A model generated the notes under the pieces. It had not been told where the DNA came from, searched no databases, and saw only the letters and a program-made list of their open reading frames with translations. From contig NZ_AP028056.1 in assembly GCF_030297015.1 (NCBI RefSeq), forward strand, positions 3,147,970 through 3,211,969: DNA of 64,000 nucleotides, read 5' to 3'. This stretch comes from Brooklawnia propionicigenes (lineage in GTDB: Bacteria > Actinomycetota > Actinomycetes > Propionibacteriales > Propionibacteriaceae). A program made the translations under genes and the position numbers. Below, piece after piece: positions 21,280-30,128 of the stretch (the first letter of the stretch is position 1; every line of letters begins with the position of its first letter).

Positions 21280-21283
21280 CACC

Positions 21284-21841
21284 ATGAGCGAGGCGGCGGG
21301 CGCGTACGTCATCAGTGGACCGACCGCAGTTGGCAAGGGCACCGTTGTGGCGGCTCTAAAAAAACGCCATCCGCGGGTCTTCGTTTCGGTCTCGGTGACG
21401 ACGCGACCGCCACGCCCGGGTGAGATCAACGGGGTCCATTATCTGTTCGTGGACGATGCCGTCTTCGACGACCTGGTAGCGGACGATGGACTGCTCGAAT
21501 GGGCTCGCGTCCACGGGGTTCACCGCTACGGAACGCCCCGCAAGGCTGTGGCGAACAGACTCGCCGAGGGAGTGCCGACGATCCTCGAGATCGACCTGCA
21601 GGGCGCCCGGCAGGTTCGCCGGACGATGCCGGAGGCCAAACAGATCTTCATCGCGCCGCCCAGTTGGGACGAACTGGTCCGCCGGCTGCGCGGCCGCGGC
21701 ACCGAGTCCGAGGAAGAGATGAACCGCCGTCTGGAGACCGCACGCCAAGAACTTGCCGCCGAGAATGAGTTCGATCGCGTCATCGCCAACGTCACAGTGG
21801 ATAATACGGTCGATGAGCTGGTAAAGTTCATAGGTCTGTGA
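21284..21841 (+). CDS. gmk: Guanylate kinase
   Basis: Phosphorylates GMP to GDP. The 185-residue protein has P-loop GPTAVGKGT (residues 12-20; the usual form is GPSGVGKGT), the GMP-binding SVTTRPPRPGE and the DLQGARQVR region. ATG at 21284 lies 4 bp after mihF. A run of seven A bases (21358-21364) codes for Lys-Lys after a rare CTA leucine codon but leaves the frame intact. Confidence 0.95.
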   Translation: MSEAAGAYVISGPTAVGKGTVVAALKKRHPRVFVSVSVTTRPPRPGEINGVHYLFVDDAVFDDLVADDGLLEWARVHGVHRYGTPRKAVANRLAEGVPTILEIDLQGARQVRRTMPEAKQIFIAPPSWDELVRRLRGRGTESEEEMNRRLETARQELAAENEFDRVIANVTVDNTVDELVKFIGL

Positions 21842-21872
21842 TTTCTAGCGTCAGCTTCTGCGAGGACTTATC

Positions 21873-22214
21873 TTGAGCACACACATTCCTGAGGGCATCA
21901 CCAATCCGCCGGTCGACGACCTGCTCGAGTCGGTGGACTCCAAGTACCGACTGGTGCTGTTCGCCGCCAAGCGCGCCCGTCAGATCAACGCCTACTACGC
22001 CCAGCTGGGAGAAGGCCTGCTCGAGTCGGTCGGCCCGCTGGTCGAGACCCTGCCGCAGGAGAAGCCACTGTCGATCGCGCTGCGCGAAGTGCAGGCCGGT
22101 CAGCTGCAGTACACCCAGATCGATCCCGAGGCCGAGGCTGCCGCCCGTGCCGAGGCACTGAACGATCCGGACTTCTCACTGTCGGACCCGTTCGGCGACA
22201 TCGATCCGGCCTGA
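21873..22214 (+). CDS. rpoZ: RNA polymerase omega subunit
   Basis: Small subunit that helps assemble the core polymerase by holding the beta' subunit. The protein, 113 residues, has the family stretch [18 protein letters not shown] and an acidic C-terminus. The start is TTG at 21873, with GCGAGGA 6 nt before it; no ATG or GTG lies before the conserved region in this frame. Only 3 bp separate it from metK; in relatives coaBC often stands between them. Confidence 0.94.
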   Translation: MSTHIPEGITNPPVDDLLESVDSKYRLVLFAAKRARQINAYYAQLGEGLLESVGPLVETLPQEKPLSIALREVQAGQLQYTQIDPEAEAAARAEALNDPDFSLSDPFGDIDPA

Positions 22215-22217
22215 TTC

Positions 22218-23411
22218 ATGGGCAGGCAGTTCACCTCTGAATCTGTTACCGAGGGTCATCCCGACAAGGTCGCCGACGCCATCTCCGATTCCGTGCTGGA
22301 CGCGATGCTGGCCGACGATCCGGGGGCGCATACCGCCGTGGAGACCGTCGTCGCCAATGGTGTGGTCATCGTCACCGGTGAGGCGACCACCGAGTCGTAC
22401 GTCGACATCCAGCAGTTGGCCCGGGATCGGCTGTTGACGATCGGCTTCGACTCGGCTTCGAAGGGCATCGACGGCGGCTCGTGCGGCGTCATGGTCACGC
22501 TGAACAACCAGTCGCCCGATATCGCGCAAGGCGTCGCCGGTTCCTGGGAGTCGCGGCACGGCCAGGCGGTCGACGATTTCGACCTGCAGGGCGCCGGTGA
22601 CCAGGGCCTGATGTTCGGCTTCGCCTGTGACGAAACCCCCGAACTCATGCCCCTGCCGATCCAGATGGCCCATCGGATGGCCGAACGGCTCACCCAGGTG
22701 CGCCGCGACCAGACGCTGGACTACTTGCGGCCCGACGGCAAGACGCAGATCACCGTCTCTTACGACGACTCCGGCAGGCCGTCAGCCGTCGACACCGTGG
22801 TGGTGTCCGCGCAGCATCGTGCGGACATCGACGTGGCGGGACGCCTGGATCCGGACCTGCGCCGCGAAGTCATCGCGCCGGTACTGGAGTCTTACGGTTT
22901 CGACGCGGCCCCGCCGCGCGTGCTGATCAACCCCACCGGACGCTTCGTCATCGGCGGTCCTGCCGGTGATGCCGGACTGACCGGACGCAAGATCATCGTC
23001 GACACCTACGGCGGCATGGCCCGCCACGGTGGCGGTGCGTTCAGCGGCAAGGACCCGAGCAAGGTCGACCGCTCGGCCAGCTATGCGATGCGCTGGGTGG
23101 CGAAGAATATCGTCGCCGCCGGACTGGCGACGCGTTGCGAGGCGCAGGTCAGCTACGCGATCGGCGCCGCCCACCCGACCAGCCTGTACATCGACACCTT
23201 CGGTACCGGGCAGGTTCCCGACGCCCAACTCGCCGACGCGGTGCGTGAGGTCTTCGACCTGCGGCCGGCGGCGATCGTTGAGGCGCTCGACCTGCGCCGG
23301 CCGATCTACAGCCAGGTGTCGTGCTACGGCCATTTCGGACGCGAGCTTCCCGACATCACCTGGGAGCGCACCGACCGGGCCGACGAGCTGGCTCGTCGCG
23401 TCCGCGGCTGA
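22218..23411 (+). CDS. metK: S-adenosylmethionine synthetase
   Basis: Makes SAM from methionine and ATP. Full-length 397 residues; N-terminal [17 protein letters not shown] (GHPDK at 13-17), central [10 protein letters not shown] and C-terminal [16 protein letters not shown] motifs are all present. It lies 3 bp after rpoZ. No SAM riboswitch is seen upstream. Confidence 0.98.
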   Translation: MGRQFTSESVTEGHPDKVADAISDSVLDAMLADDPGAHTAVETVVANGVVIVTGEATTESYVDIQQLARDRLLTIGFDSASKGIDGGSCGVMVTLNNQSPDIAQGVAGSWESRHGQAVDDFDLQGAGDQGLMFGFACDETPELMPLPIQMAHRMAERLTQVRRDQTLDYLRPDGKTQITVSYDDSGRPSAVDTVVVSAQHRADIDVAGRLDPDLRREVIAPVLESYGFDAAPPRVLINPTGRFVIGGPAGDAGLTGRKIIVDTYGGMARHGGGAFSGKDPSKVDRSASYAMRWVAKNIVAAGLATRCEAQVSYAIGAAHPTSLYIDTFGTGQVPDAQLADAVREVFDLRPAAIVEALDLRRPIYSQVSCYGHFGRELPDITWERTDRADELARRVRG

Positions 23412-23439
23412 GCTGTTGAGCAGCGCGATTCACCGCGGG

Positions 23440-23445
23440 TAGCCT
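23440..23445 (+). promoter_or_regulatory. -10 element of priA
   Basis: TAGCCT lies 53 nt before the priA ATG; priA itself has a good ribosome binding site (GGAAAGG), so this would be a leadered transcript. Confidence 0.4.
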
Positions 23446-23498
23446 GACCACAACGTTGCCCCGGTCGTCCGGTATGCCGAGCGGAAAGGACACCGTCG

Positions 23499-25475
23499 AT
23501 GATCGCCCGGGTTGCGGTGGACATCCCGCTTCCGCATCTGGACCGTCTGTTCGACTACTCGATCACCGAGTCCCAGACCGCCGATGTGCGGCCCGGCGTG
23601 CGGGTGCGGGTGCGGTTTGCCGGCAGGCTGCGCGACGGCTATGTCGTGGAGGTCACCGATCGCACTGAGATCACCACCAAGCTGGCCGCGCTGTCCAAGG
23701 TCGTCTCGCCCACCCCTGTCCTCAGCCCTGCTCAGGTGGAGCTGATCCGGGCGGTCGCCGATCACTATGCCGGCACCTTCGCCGACGTGGTCCGGCTCGC
23801 CGTCCCGCCACGGCACGCCGGCACCGAGAACGCCGACCAGGTGAGCTGGCCACTGCCGGTCACCGACGAGATGCCCCCGGGCGGTCTGATCGGCTATCCC
23901 GACGGCGACACCTTCTTGACCGGGCTGTCGAACGGCCAGCCACTGCGCAGCTACTGGCAGGTCAGTCCCAGATTCGTCGCGGATGCCGCCGGTGTGGACG
24001 ACTGGAGCCGCGGGTTCATTCAGGCCACCGTCGCCACCTTGCGCTCCGGGCGCGGCGTCATCATCGTGGTGCCCGATCACCGCGATCTGGTCAAGGTCCG
24101 CGACGGGCTGGGCGCGGTCATCGGGCTGGGCGCGATCGCCGAACTGCATTCCGACCTGGGCACCGCCGCCCGGTACCGCAACTATCTTGCGATCATCCGC
24201 GGCCAGGCCAAGGTCGTCATCGGCACTCGTCCTGCCGTCTACGCGCCGGTATCCGACCTCGGACTGATCTGCCTGTGGGACGACGGCGACGATCTGCATG
24301 CCGAGCCGCACGCCCCCTATCCGCACGCCCGCGACGTGGTGGCGCTGCGGGCAGGCAGCGAACAGTCCGCGCTGCTGCTGGCCGGCCACGGTCGCACCGC
24401 GGAGATCCAGGCCTGGTGCGAGCGGGGCTGGCTGCACCCGATCGAGCTGACCGCGGCCCAGATACGGCACGGCTGCGCCGCGGTGCGGGCCGCCGCCGAT
24501 TCCGACCTCGCGCTGCAGCGCGACCCGCAGGGCAGTCGCACCCGGCTGCCCCGGCTGGTCTTCGAGACGATTCGCGCCGGACTGGCAGCCGGACCCGTCC
24601 TGATTCAGGTGCCACGAGCCGGCTACCTGCCGGTGCTGGCCTGCCAGCAGTGCCGCAGCCCGGTGCGCTGCCCGGTCTGCCAGGGCCCGGTGCAGCTGCA
24701 CCGCGACGGCAACCGACGACGCCTCGACTGCGCCTGGTGCGGGCGCATCATCACCGACTGGCGCTGCCCGGTCTGCGGATCCCGGGAACTGCGGGCGCCG
24801 GTGATCGGTTCCCAGCGCACCGCGGAAGAACTGGGCCGGGCCTTTCCCGGAATCGTGGTGCGGGAAAGTTCGGGCGACCGGGTGATCGACGAGATCGGAC
24901 AGCAGCCCGCCCTGGTCGTGGCCACTCCCGGGGCCGAACCACCGGCCTCGCACGGCTATGCGGCCGCGGTGCTGCTGGACGCCAGCCGACTGCTGGAGCG
25001 CCCGGATCTGCGCGCCGCAGAGGAGGCCCTGCGGCGCTGGCTGAATGCGGTCGCCCTGGTGCGTCCGGGCACCGACGGCGGCACAGTGTGCGTGGTCGGG
25101 CCCGCCCAGGTGAGCCCGATTCAGGCGCTGGTGAGATTGGACGCCGCCCGGCACGCCGAACGCGAGCTCGCCGACCGGGCCGAGGCGCGATATCCACCCG
25201 CGGTGCGTTTCATCACCGTGACCGGGCCGTCGGGGGCACTGAACGAACTCGTGGAACTCTTGGGGCCCGATTGCGGCGCCGATCTGCTCGGACCAGTCGA
25301 GCTGAACCAGCCGCCCGCGATCGGGCAGGAGGAGACGCTGTGGCGACTGTCGTTGCGGGCGCCCTTGGCCTCGGGGGCGGAGCTGACCGCCAAGGTGAAG
25401 GCAGCGCTGGCGGTGCGATCGGCCCGCAAGATGGCCGGGGCGCTGCGGGTGAGGGTCGATCCCGCACAGCTGTAG
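23499..25475 (+). CDS. priA: PriA-family primosomal protein N' lacking helicase motifs
   Basis: A 658-residue homologue of PriA, which restarts replication at stalled forks. The N-terminal DNA-binding domain (MIARVAVDIPLPHLDRLFDY) and the zinc region are present: eight cysteines between residues 382 and 426 in four CxxC pairs. The ATPase region is degenerate: no GxGKT Walker A is found where expected, and the DEAH box is replaced by WDDGDD near residue 264. Loss of these motifs is known for actinobacterial PriA proteins, so the gene is probably functional in fork recognition but not as a helicase. ATG at 23499 has GGAAAGG 9 nt upstream. Next gene is fmt. Confidence 0.93.
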   Translation: MIARVAVDIPLPHLDRLFDYSITESQTADVRPGVRVRVRFAGRLRDGYVVEVTDRTEITTKLAALSKVVSPTPVLSPAQVELIRAVADHYAGTFADVVRLAVPPRHAGTENADQVSWPLPVTDEMPPGGLIGYPDGDTFLTGLSNGQPLRSYWQVSPRFVADAAGVDDWSRGFIQATVATLRSGRGVIIVVPDHRDLVKVRDGLGAVIGLGAIAELHSDLGTAARYRNYLAIIRGQAKVVIGTRPAVYAPVSDLGLICLWDDGDDLHAEPHAPYPHARDVVALRAGSEQSALLLAGHGRTAEIQAWCERGWLHPIELTAAQIRHGCAAVRAAADSDLALQRDPQGSRTRLPRLVFETIRAGLAAGPVLIQVPRAGYLPVLACQQCRSPVRCPVCQGPVQLHRDGNRRRLDCAWCGRIITDWRCPVCGSRELRAPVIGSQRTAEELGRAFPGIVVRESSGDRVIDEIGQQPALVVATPGAEPPASHGYAAAVLLDASRLLERPDLRAAEEALRRWLNAVALVRPGTDGGTVCVVGPAQVSPIQALVRLDAARHAERELADRAEARYPPAVRFITVTGPSGALNELVELLGPDCGADLLGPVELNQPPAIGQEETLWRLSLRAPLASGAELTAKVKAALAVRSARKMAGALRVRVDPAQL

Positions 25476-25481
25476 CCTCGC

Positions 25482-25487
25482 TAGGCT
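25482..25487 (+). promoter_or_regulatory. -10 element, leaderless start of fmt
   Basis: TAGGCT lies 7 nt before the GTG at 25495; no ribosome binding site between. Confidence 0.55.
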
Positions 25488-25494
25488 TGGGCGG

Positions 25495-26424
25495 GTGAGA
25501 ATCATCTTCGCCGGGACTCCCGAGACGGCACTGCCCAGCCTGCGCGCCCTGGTCGAACAGGGTCACGAGATCGTGGCGGTGCTGACGCGTCCCGATGCAC
25601 CCGCGGGACGCGGCAAGAAACTCACGGCCTCCCCGGTGGCGAGCCTCGCCGACCAACTCGGCCTGCCAGTGCTGAAGCCGTCGAAGGCCGATGACGAACT
25701 GGTCGCCCAGGTGCGCGGCCTGGATGCCGATGTCGCGGCGGTGGTGGCCTTCGGCATGCTCTTGCCGCAGGCGTTGCTGGACGCGGTGCCCGGCGGCTGG
25801 ATCAACCTGCATTTCTCCTTGCTGCCGCGGTGGCGCGGTGCCGCCCCGGTGCAGCGGGCCATCTGGGCGGGCGACGCGGTGAGCGGCGTGACGGCCTTCC
25901 GGATCACGAAGCCCCTCGATGCCGGGCCCGTCTACCGCACCCTCGAGGTGCCGGTCGAACCGGGGGAGTCGAGCGGCGCACTGCTGGCCCGGCTGGCCGA
26001 ACTCGGCGCTCCGGTGCTGGCCGGTGCCATCGCCGATGCCGGCGCCGGCATCCAGCCGGTTCCCCAGCCCACCAGCGGCATCACGACCGCGGCGAAGATC
26101 CGGCCTGCCGATGCTCAGATCGACTGGACCCGCCCGGCCGCTGAAATCGACCGGCTGGTGCGCGCGGTTAGCCCGGACCCGGGTGCCTGGACGCTGCTGC
26201 ACGGCGAACGATTCAAGGTGTTCACCGCGACCCCGGCGCAACGCGCAGAGCCCCGACTGGCTCCCGGCGAACTGGCCGCCGATCGCCGCCACCTGTGGGT
26301 GGGCACCGGGGACGGCGACATGCAACTGATCCAGGTGGCGGCCGCCGGACGCAAACCGATGGCCGGCGCCGACTGGGCGCGCGGCCAGCACGACGGCGTC
26401 TCCGGGGTGCGCTTCGATGGCTGA
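25495..26424 (+). CDS. fmt: Methionyl-tRNA formyltransferase
   Basis: Formylates initiator Met-tRNA using 10-formyltetrahydrofolate. The 309-residue protein contains the start motif MRIIFAGTPE, the folate-site signature NLHFSLLPRWRGAAPVQ, and the C-terminal OB-like domain. GTG at 25495 has a -10 element 7 nt upstream. Overlaps rsmB by 8 bp. Confidence 0.97.
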   Translation: MRIIFAGTPETALPSLRALVEQGHEIVAVLTRPDAPAGRGKKLTASPVASLADQLGLPVLKPSKADDELVAQVRGLDADVAAVVAFGMLLPQALLDAVPGGWINLHFSLLPRWRGAAPVQRAIWAGDAVSGVTAFRITKPLDAGPVYRTLEVPVEPGESSGALLARLAELGAPVLAGAIADAGAGIQPVPQPTSGITTAAKIRPADAQIDWTRPAAEIDRLVRAVSPDPGAWTLLHGERFKVFTATPAQRAEPRLAPGELAADRRHLWVGTGDGDMQLIQVAAAGRKPMAGADWARGQHDGVSGVRFDG

Positions 26425-27781
26425 GCACCACTCCGGCAGGCCCCGGCGGCGTCAGATCGACGAGCCCCGGCTGATCGCTTTCGACGCGCTGCGCGCGGTC
26501 AACGCCGACGGCGCCTACGCCAACCTGGTCACCGCAGACCTGACCGCCGGCCTGTACCCCCGCGACGCCGGATTCGTCATCGAACTGGTGCACGGCACCT
26601 GCCGCCTGCAGGGCAGCTACGACACCATCATCGAGGCTGCAGCCGGACGCCCACTGTCGAGCCTGCAGTCGGCCGTGGTCGACGTGCTGCGGCTGGCCTG
26701 CCATCAGTTGTTCCGGATGCGGGTACCGCAGCATGCCGCGGTGGCATCCAGCGTCGATCTCGCCGGGGTCGCGATCTCCGAGCGGGTCACCGGCCTGGTC
26801 AACGCCGTCGTCCGCAAGCTGTCCGCGAAGACCTTCGATCAGTGGTGCGACCTGCTCAGCGACGACCTGAGCCCCCGCGCCGAACTGGCACTGCGCTACG
26901 GACACCCGCTGTGGATCGTGGACGCGCTCGCCGATGCCTTGGGTGACGACGACGAACTCGTCAGCCTCCTGAAGGCCGACAACGAACCGCCGGTGCCGAT
27001 GCTGGTGGTGCGTCCGGGCCTGGCCAAACGCAGGGAGCTGATGACCGACGGCGCGCGCCGGGCCCGCTGGTCGCTGTGGGGTGTGGAACGGCCCGGAAAT
27101 CCCGGCGAACTGCCGGCGATCCGGCAGGGCCGGGCGGGGGTGCAGGACGAGGGCAGCCAGCTGGTGATCCAGGCGGCGACCGCCGTGACGCCGCGTCCAG
27201 CCGGGCCGTGGCTCGACATGTGTGCGGGGCCGGGCGGCAAGTCGGCCCTGCTGCGCGGACTGTGCCCGAGTCTGCTGGTCGCTGCCGAACCCCAGGCTCA
27301 CCGCGCCGAGCTTGTCGCGCGGGCGCTGCGAGCCTATCCGGGCGGCTATCAGGTGATCATCGCCGACGGACGCGAACCCGCCTGGGCTGCCGGATCGATG
27401 GCGCTGACGCTGGCCGACGTGCCCTGCACCGGCCTGGGAGCGTTGCGCAGACGCCCGGAATCGCGCTGGCGCCGAGAGCCGGAGCAGGTGGGCGAGTTGG
27501 CGCGGCTGCAACGCGAGCTGCTCGATCAGGCGATCGCGTCCACCATGACGGGGGGAATCGTCGCCTACGTGACCTGTTCACCACACCGCGCCGAGACCGT
27601 CGAGGTGGTTGCCCGGGCCAGCGGCGTCGAGGTGCTGGATGCCCCCGCCTTGCTACCCGAGGTGCCCAGAGCGGCCAGCCGACTGGACGACCGCTTCATC
27701 CAGCTGTGGCCGCATATCCACGGCACCGACGCGATGTTCTGCGCCCTGCTGCGCCGCACCGGCGACACCGCCGGCGAATAG
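26417..27781 (+). CDS. rsmB: 16S rRNA (cytosine-5-)-methyltransferase RsmB
   Basis: Methylates a cytosine of 16S rRNA with SAM. The 454-residue protein has the N-terminal NusB-like RNA-binding domain (about 1-150) and a C-terminal Rossmann methyltransferase with the SAM motif LDMCAGPGGKSALL, the PCTG motif (Cys337) and the TCSPH motif (Cys387), the two cysteines used in m5C chemistry. Overlap with fmt suggests coupling. Confidence 0.95.
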   Translation: MAEHHSGRPRRRQIDEPRLIAFDALRAVNADGAYANLVTADLTAGLYPRDAGFVIELVHGTCRLQGSYDTIIEAAAGRPLSSLQSAVVDVLRLACHQLFRMRVPQHAAVASSVDLAGVAISERVTGLVNAVVRKLSAKTFDQWCDLLSDDLSPRAELALRYGHPLWIVDALADALGDDDELVSLLKADNEPPVPMLVVRPGLAKRRELMTDGARRARWSLWGVERPGNPGELPAIRQGRAGVQDEGSQLVIQAATAVTPRPAGPWLDMCAGPGGKSALLRGLCPSLLVAAEPQAHRAELVARALRAYPGGYQVIIADGREPAWAAGSMALTLADVPCTGLGALRRRPESRWRREPEQVGELARLQRELLDQAIASTMTGGIVAYVTCSPHRAETVEVVARASGVEVLDAPALLPEVPRAASRLDDRFIQLWPHIHGTDAMFCALLRRTGDTAGE

Positions 27782-27810
27782 ACAGCCAGCAGCGAACCGG
27801 AGTGCTCCGA

Positions 27811-27816
27811 TAGACT
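27811..27816 (+). promoter_or_regulatory. -10 element, leaderless start of rpe
   Basis: TAGACT lies 6 nt before GTG at 27823 and decides for that GTG over the ATG six bases later. Confidence 0.55.
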
Positions 27817-27822
27817 GCGCGG

Positions 27823-28488
27823 GTGGCCATGAGAATCACTCCCAGCATCCTGAACGCCGATCTGGCTGACATCGCCAATGAGGTCGCCAGGGTACCCAGC
27901 TCCGACATGATCCACTTCGACGTGATGGACAACCACTTCGTCCCGAATCTCACTCTCGGGCTGCCGGTGGTCGAGTCGCTCAAGAAGCACACCGCGACTC
28001 CGATCGATGTGCATCTGATGATCGAGGACGCCGACACCTGGGCACCGCAGTATGCCGAACTGGGCTGCGAGTCGGTCACCTTCCACGCCGAGGCCGCGAA
28101 GGCACCGATCCGGTTGGCCCGCGAGTTGCGCAGGCTCGGATCGCGCGCAGCCATGGCGCTCAAACCGACCACCCCGATCGAGCCCTACGCCGACATCATC
28201 ACCGAATTCGACATGATCTTGCTGATGACCGTCGAACCGGGCTTCGGCGGCCAGAGCTTCCTCGACTCGGTGCTACCCAAGATCCGCCGCACCCGCGAAC
28301 TGGTCCGCAAGACCGGCCAGGAGATCTGGATCCAGGTCGACGGGGGAGTGTCAGTGGACACCATCGGCCGGGCCGCCGAGGCCGGCGCGGACGTCTTCGT
28401 GGCAGGCACCGCGGTCTACCGGGCGGGCGATCCCGACGCCATGGTCAACCAGCTGCGCGATCTGGCCATCACGGCCTGCGCTCACTGA
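27823..28488 (+). CDS. rpe: Ribulose-phosphate 3-epimerase
   Basis: Interconverts ribulose 5-phosphate and xylulose 5-phosphate in the pentose phosphate pathway. The TIM-barrel protein of 221 residues has the metal ligands in [20 protein letters not shown] and IQVDGGV. Start GTG at 27823 fits the leaderless spacing; ATG at 27829 is possible. The 3' end is separated by 3 bp from the convergent membrane gene. Confidence 0.96.
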   Translation: MAMRITPSILNADLADIANEVARVPSSDMIHFDVMDNHFVPNLTLGLPVVESLKKHTATPIDVHLMIEDADTWAPQYAELGCESVTFHAEAAKAPIRLARELRRLGSRAAMALKPTTPIEPYADIITEFDMILLMTVEPGFGGQSFLDSVLPKIRRTRELVRKTGQEIWIQVDGGVSVDTIGRAAEAGADVFVAGTAVYRAGDPDAMVNQLRDLAITACAH

Positions 28489-28491
28489 GTC

Positions 28492-29493
28492 TCACTGAGC
28501 CTGACCCAGCCGGTGGATCAGCCCGCTGGTGGCCCCCGCCGGTAGCACGGTGAGCAGCAGCCAGACTGCTATCGGCTGCTCGAGATAGACATTGGCCGCG
28601 CCCACAATGCCGTAGACAGCGCGCCCGTCGTAGTAGCCGACCGCGTACACCAGCCAGATCAGCAGCGACACCGCGACCGCGAGCAGCCAGAACCATCGCC
28701 CGCGCGCGATCGGGAAGCGGCTCGCCAGCCGGGAAATCTCGGACCGTCCGGCGATCTGGAAGAAGACCATCCAGATCACATAGTGCATGGCCTGCAGATA
28801 GCTGAAGACCACCAGGAAGCGCACGGCCATTTCGGGGTTGGAGTGCGGCTGGGCGGCGCTGGCCAGCACGAATGCGGGATCGGCGAGGGTGGTGATGAAC
28901 GGCGGCGGCACAGCGTTGATGAGCGGGTCGACCACACCGGCCAGGATCACGGCCGGGACGACCAGCGCCCAGCTGAGGTTGATCGCGGTGAACGCCAGGC
29001 CCGATCCCGGACGGCGGCGGCGTGCCCAGTCCCACAGGAAGATCAACGGGACGAGGTTGTGCGCATGAGTGAGCAGGTGCCAATACCAGGGCAGTTCGAG
29101 GAATGCCGCGATACCGATGACAGCAACGGGCACGATCACCAGATAGCGCAGACGCCCTGTCAGGCCGATCCAAAGCGCAGTTGCGAGGATGGCCATGCTG
29201 CCGCCCAGTTCGAGCCGGTGCCCCAGGCCGGGACTGAGCGCGGTCACGACGCGAACCAGCGCCATGGTCGCGACGATCACCACCAGCAGCCAGCCGGTCG
29301 TCTCCGTGACAGCATCACTGATGCGCCCTGCCAGGTAGCGCAGGGCACACAAGACATGTGCGCTGCCGAGCACCATGACGCCGATGACGTTGACGGCGAA
29401 CGGCTGGCTGATGGCAACAGCAGTCAGCACGACGGCTGCAGCGAGCAGCGCCGCCCCGGGAAGGACGAGCGGATTGCGGGCAGGTTCAGGCAC
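28492..29493 (-). CDS. Multi-pass membrane protein with conserved-looking histidines
   Basis: I do not recognise the family. The 333-residue protein has about nine or ten hydrophobic segments along its whole length. Several histidines sit inside or beside these segments: GSAHVLCALRYLAGR (near 45), LLTHAHNLVPLIFLWDW (near 140) and YLQAMHYVIW (near 232), a layout that could bind haem or a metal, though this is inference. It is the last gene of a minus-strand group starting at 30985 and overlaps the preceding 45-residue gene by 8 bp. Confidence 0.75.
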   Translation of the reverse strand: MPEPARNPLVLPGAALLAAAVVLTAVAISQPFAVNVIGVMVLGSAHVLCALRYLAGRISDAVTETTGWLLVVIVATMALVRVVTALSPGLGHRLELGGSMAILATALWIGLTGRLRYLVIVPVAVIGIAAFLELPWYWHLLTHAHNLVPLIFLWDWARRRRPGSGLAFTAINLSWALVVPAVILAGVVDPLINAVPPPFITTLADPAFVLASAAQPHSNPEMAVRFLVVFSYLQAMHYVIWMVFFQIAGRSEISRLASRFPIARGRWFWLLAVAVSLLIWLVYAVGYYDGRAVYGIVGAANVYLEQPIAVWLLLTVLPAGATSGLIHRLGQAQ

Positions 29494-29623
29494 GCGGACG
29501 CTTGCGGTAGTACACCGCCAAGGCGGCGAACAGCAGCACCGCGATCACCAGGGCAATGAGCAGCACGGGCACAGTCAGGCCTGTACTCGGAGCGGGGCCG
29601 GGGGCGATATCGAGCGGCAACAT
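29486..29623 (-). CDS. 45-residue single-pass membrane protein
   Basis: A small open frame with a clear single membrane segment (residues about 17-38, LTVPVLLIALVIAVLLFAAL) and a basic end YYRKRPRA, so probably N-out, C-in. The ATG at 29623 is chosen because TACCCT ends 6 nt upstream, the leaderless pattern seen across this window; a longer frame from 29671 would add unlikely residues. It overlaps the next gene (29493) by 8 bp, which argues that it is translated. Function unknown; a small subunit or chaperone of the downstream membrane protein is a possibility. Confidence 0.6.
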   Translation of the reverse strand: MLPLDIAPGPAPSTGLTVPVLLIALVIAVLLFAALAVYYRKRPRA

Positions 29624-29627
29624 GGAT

Positions 29628-30128
29628 TCAGGGTAGCGGCTTGCGTGCCCTCGTCCATGCCCTGACATCACGATCCGACAACGCCAGCAGCATGAGAATG
29701 TCGAGCGCGAGGGTCAGCAGCGTGGTGTGCACGGTGATCTCGGCGCCGGAGGCGAAGTAGCTGATCGCCGAGGCCGTGATGCTCACACAGGTCAAGCTCA
29801 TCACGAGCAGGCGTGCGGCATTGCTGCCCCGCCACATCAGCCAGGACACGATCAGCAGCAGCACGATCCAGGCGACCTGGAGCCCGACAATCACCTTCAG
29901 CACGGTGGCTGGCTCGACGCCCTCGAGTTCCAGTTCATTTTGCAGCTGGGGCCAGCCGGTGATCAGGCCGACGATGACGGACACACCGCCGATCGCCCGC
30001 AAGACCGACAGCAGCGCGCCGATCGTCAGCGCGCTGGGACGCTGTTTGGGTCTGGCCGTCGGCGCGTCCGCTTCGAAGAGGCTCACCGCAGGTTCGGTGG
30101 CATAGCGCTTATCAGGTGCGTTGGTCAC
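29628..30128 (-). CDS. Four-segment membrane protein, unknown function
   Basis: A 166-residue protein with a hydrophilic N-terminus of about 34 residues followed by four hydrophobic segments. GTG start at 30128 overlaps the stop of the LssY-type gene by 4 bp (GTGA), so it is translated from the same message. No motif lets me name a function. Confidence 0.7.
   Translation of the reverse strand: MTNAPDKRYATEPAVSLFEADAPTARPKQRPSALTIGALLSVLRAIGGVSVIVGLITGWPQLQNELELEGVEPATVLKVIVGLQVAWIVLLLIVSWLMWRGSNAARLLVMSLTCVSITASAISYFASGAEITVHTTLLTLALDILMLLALSDRDVRAWTRARKPLP
29630..29635 (-). promoter_or_regulatory. -10 element, leaderless start of the 45-residue gene
   Basis: On the minus strand TACCCT, then GAATCC, then ATG at 29623. 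It overlaps the end of the preceding gene (stop at 29628), so the last two genes may be transcribed separately from the first two. Confidence 0.45.

Noticed and set aside
21358..21364. A7 run inside gmk as a slippage or phase-variation site
   Set aside because: The frame is intact through the run and gmk is essential in most bacteria; a single homopolymer is not enough evidence.
28481..28499. Tandem CTCACTGAG-T-CTCACTGAG at the rpe 3' end
   Set aside because: Only two copies of nine bases; too short to call a repeat element.
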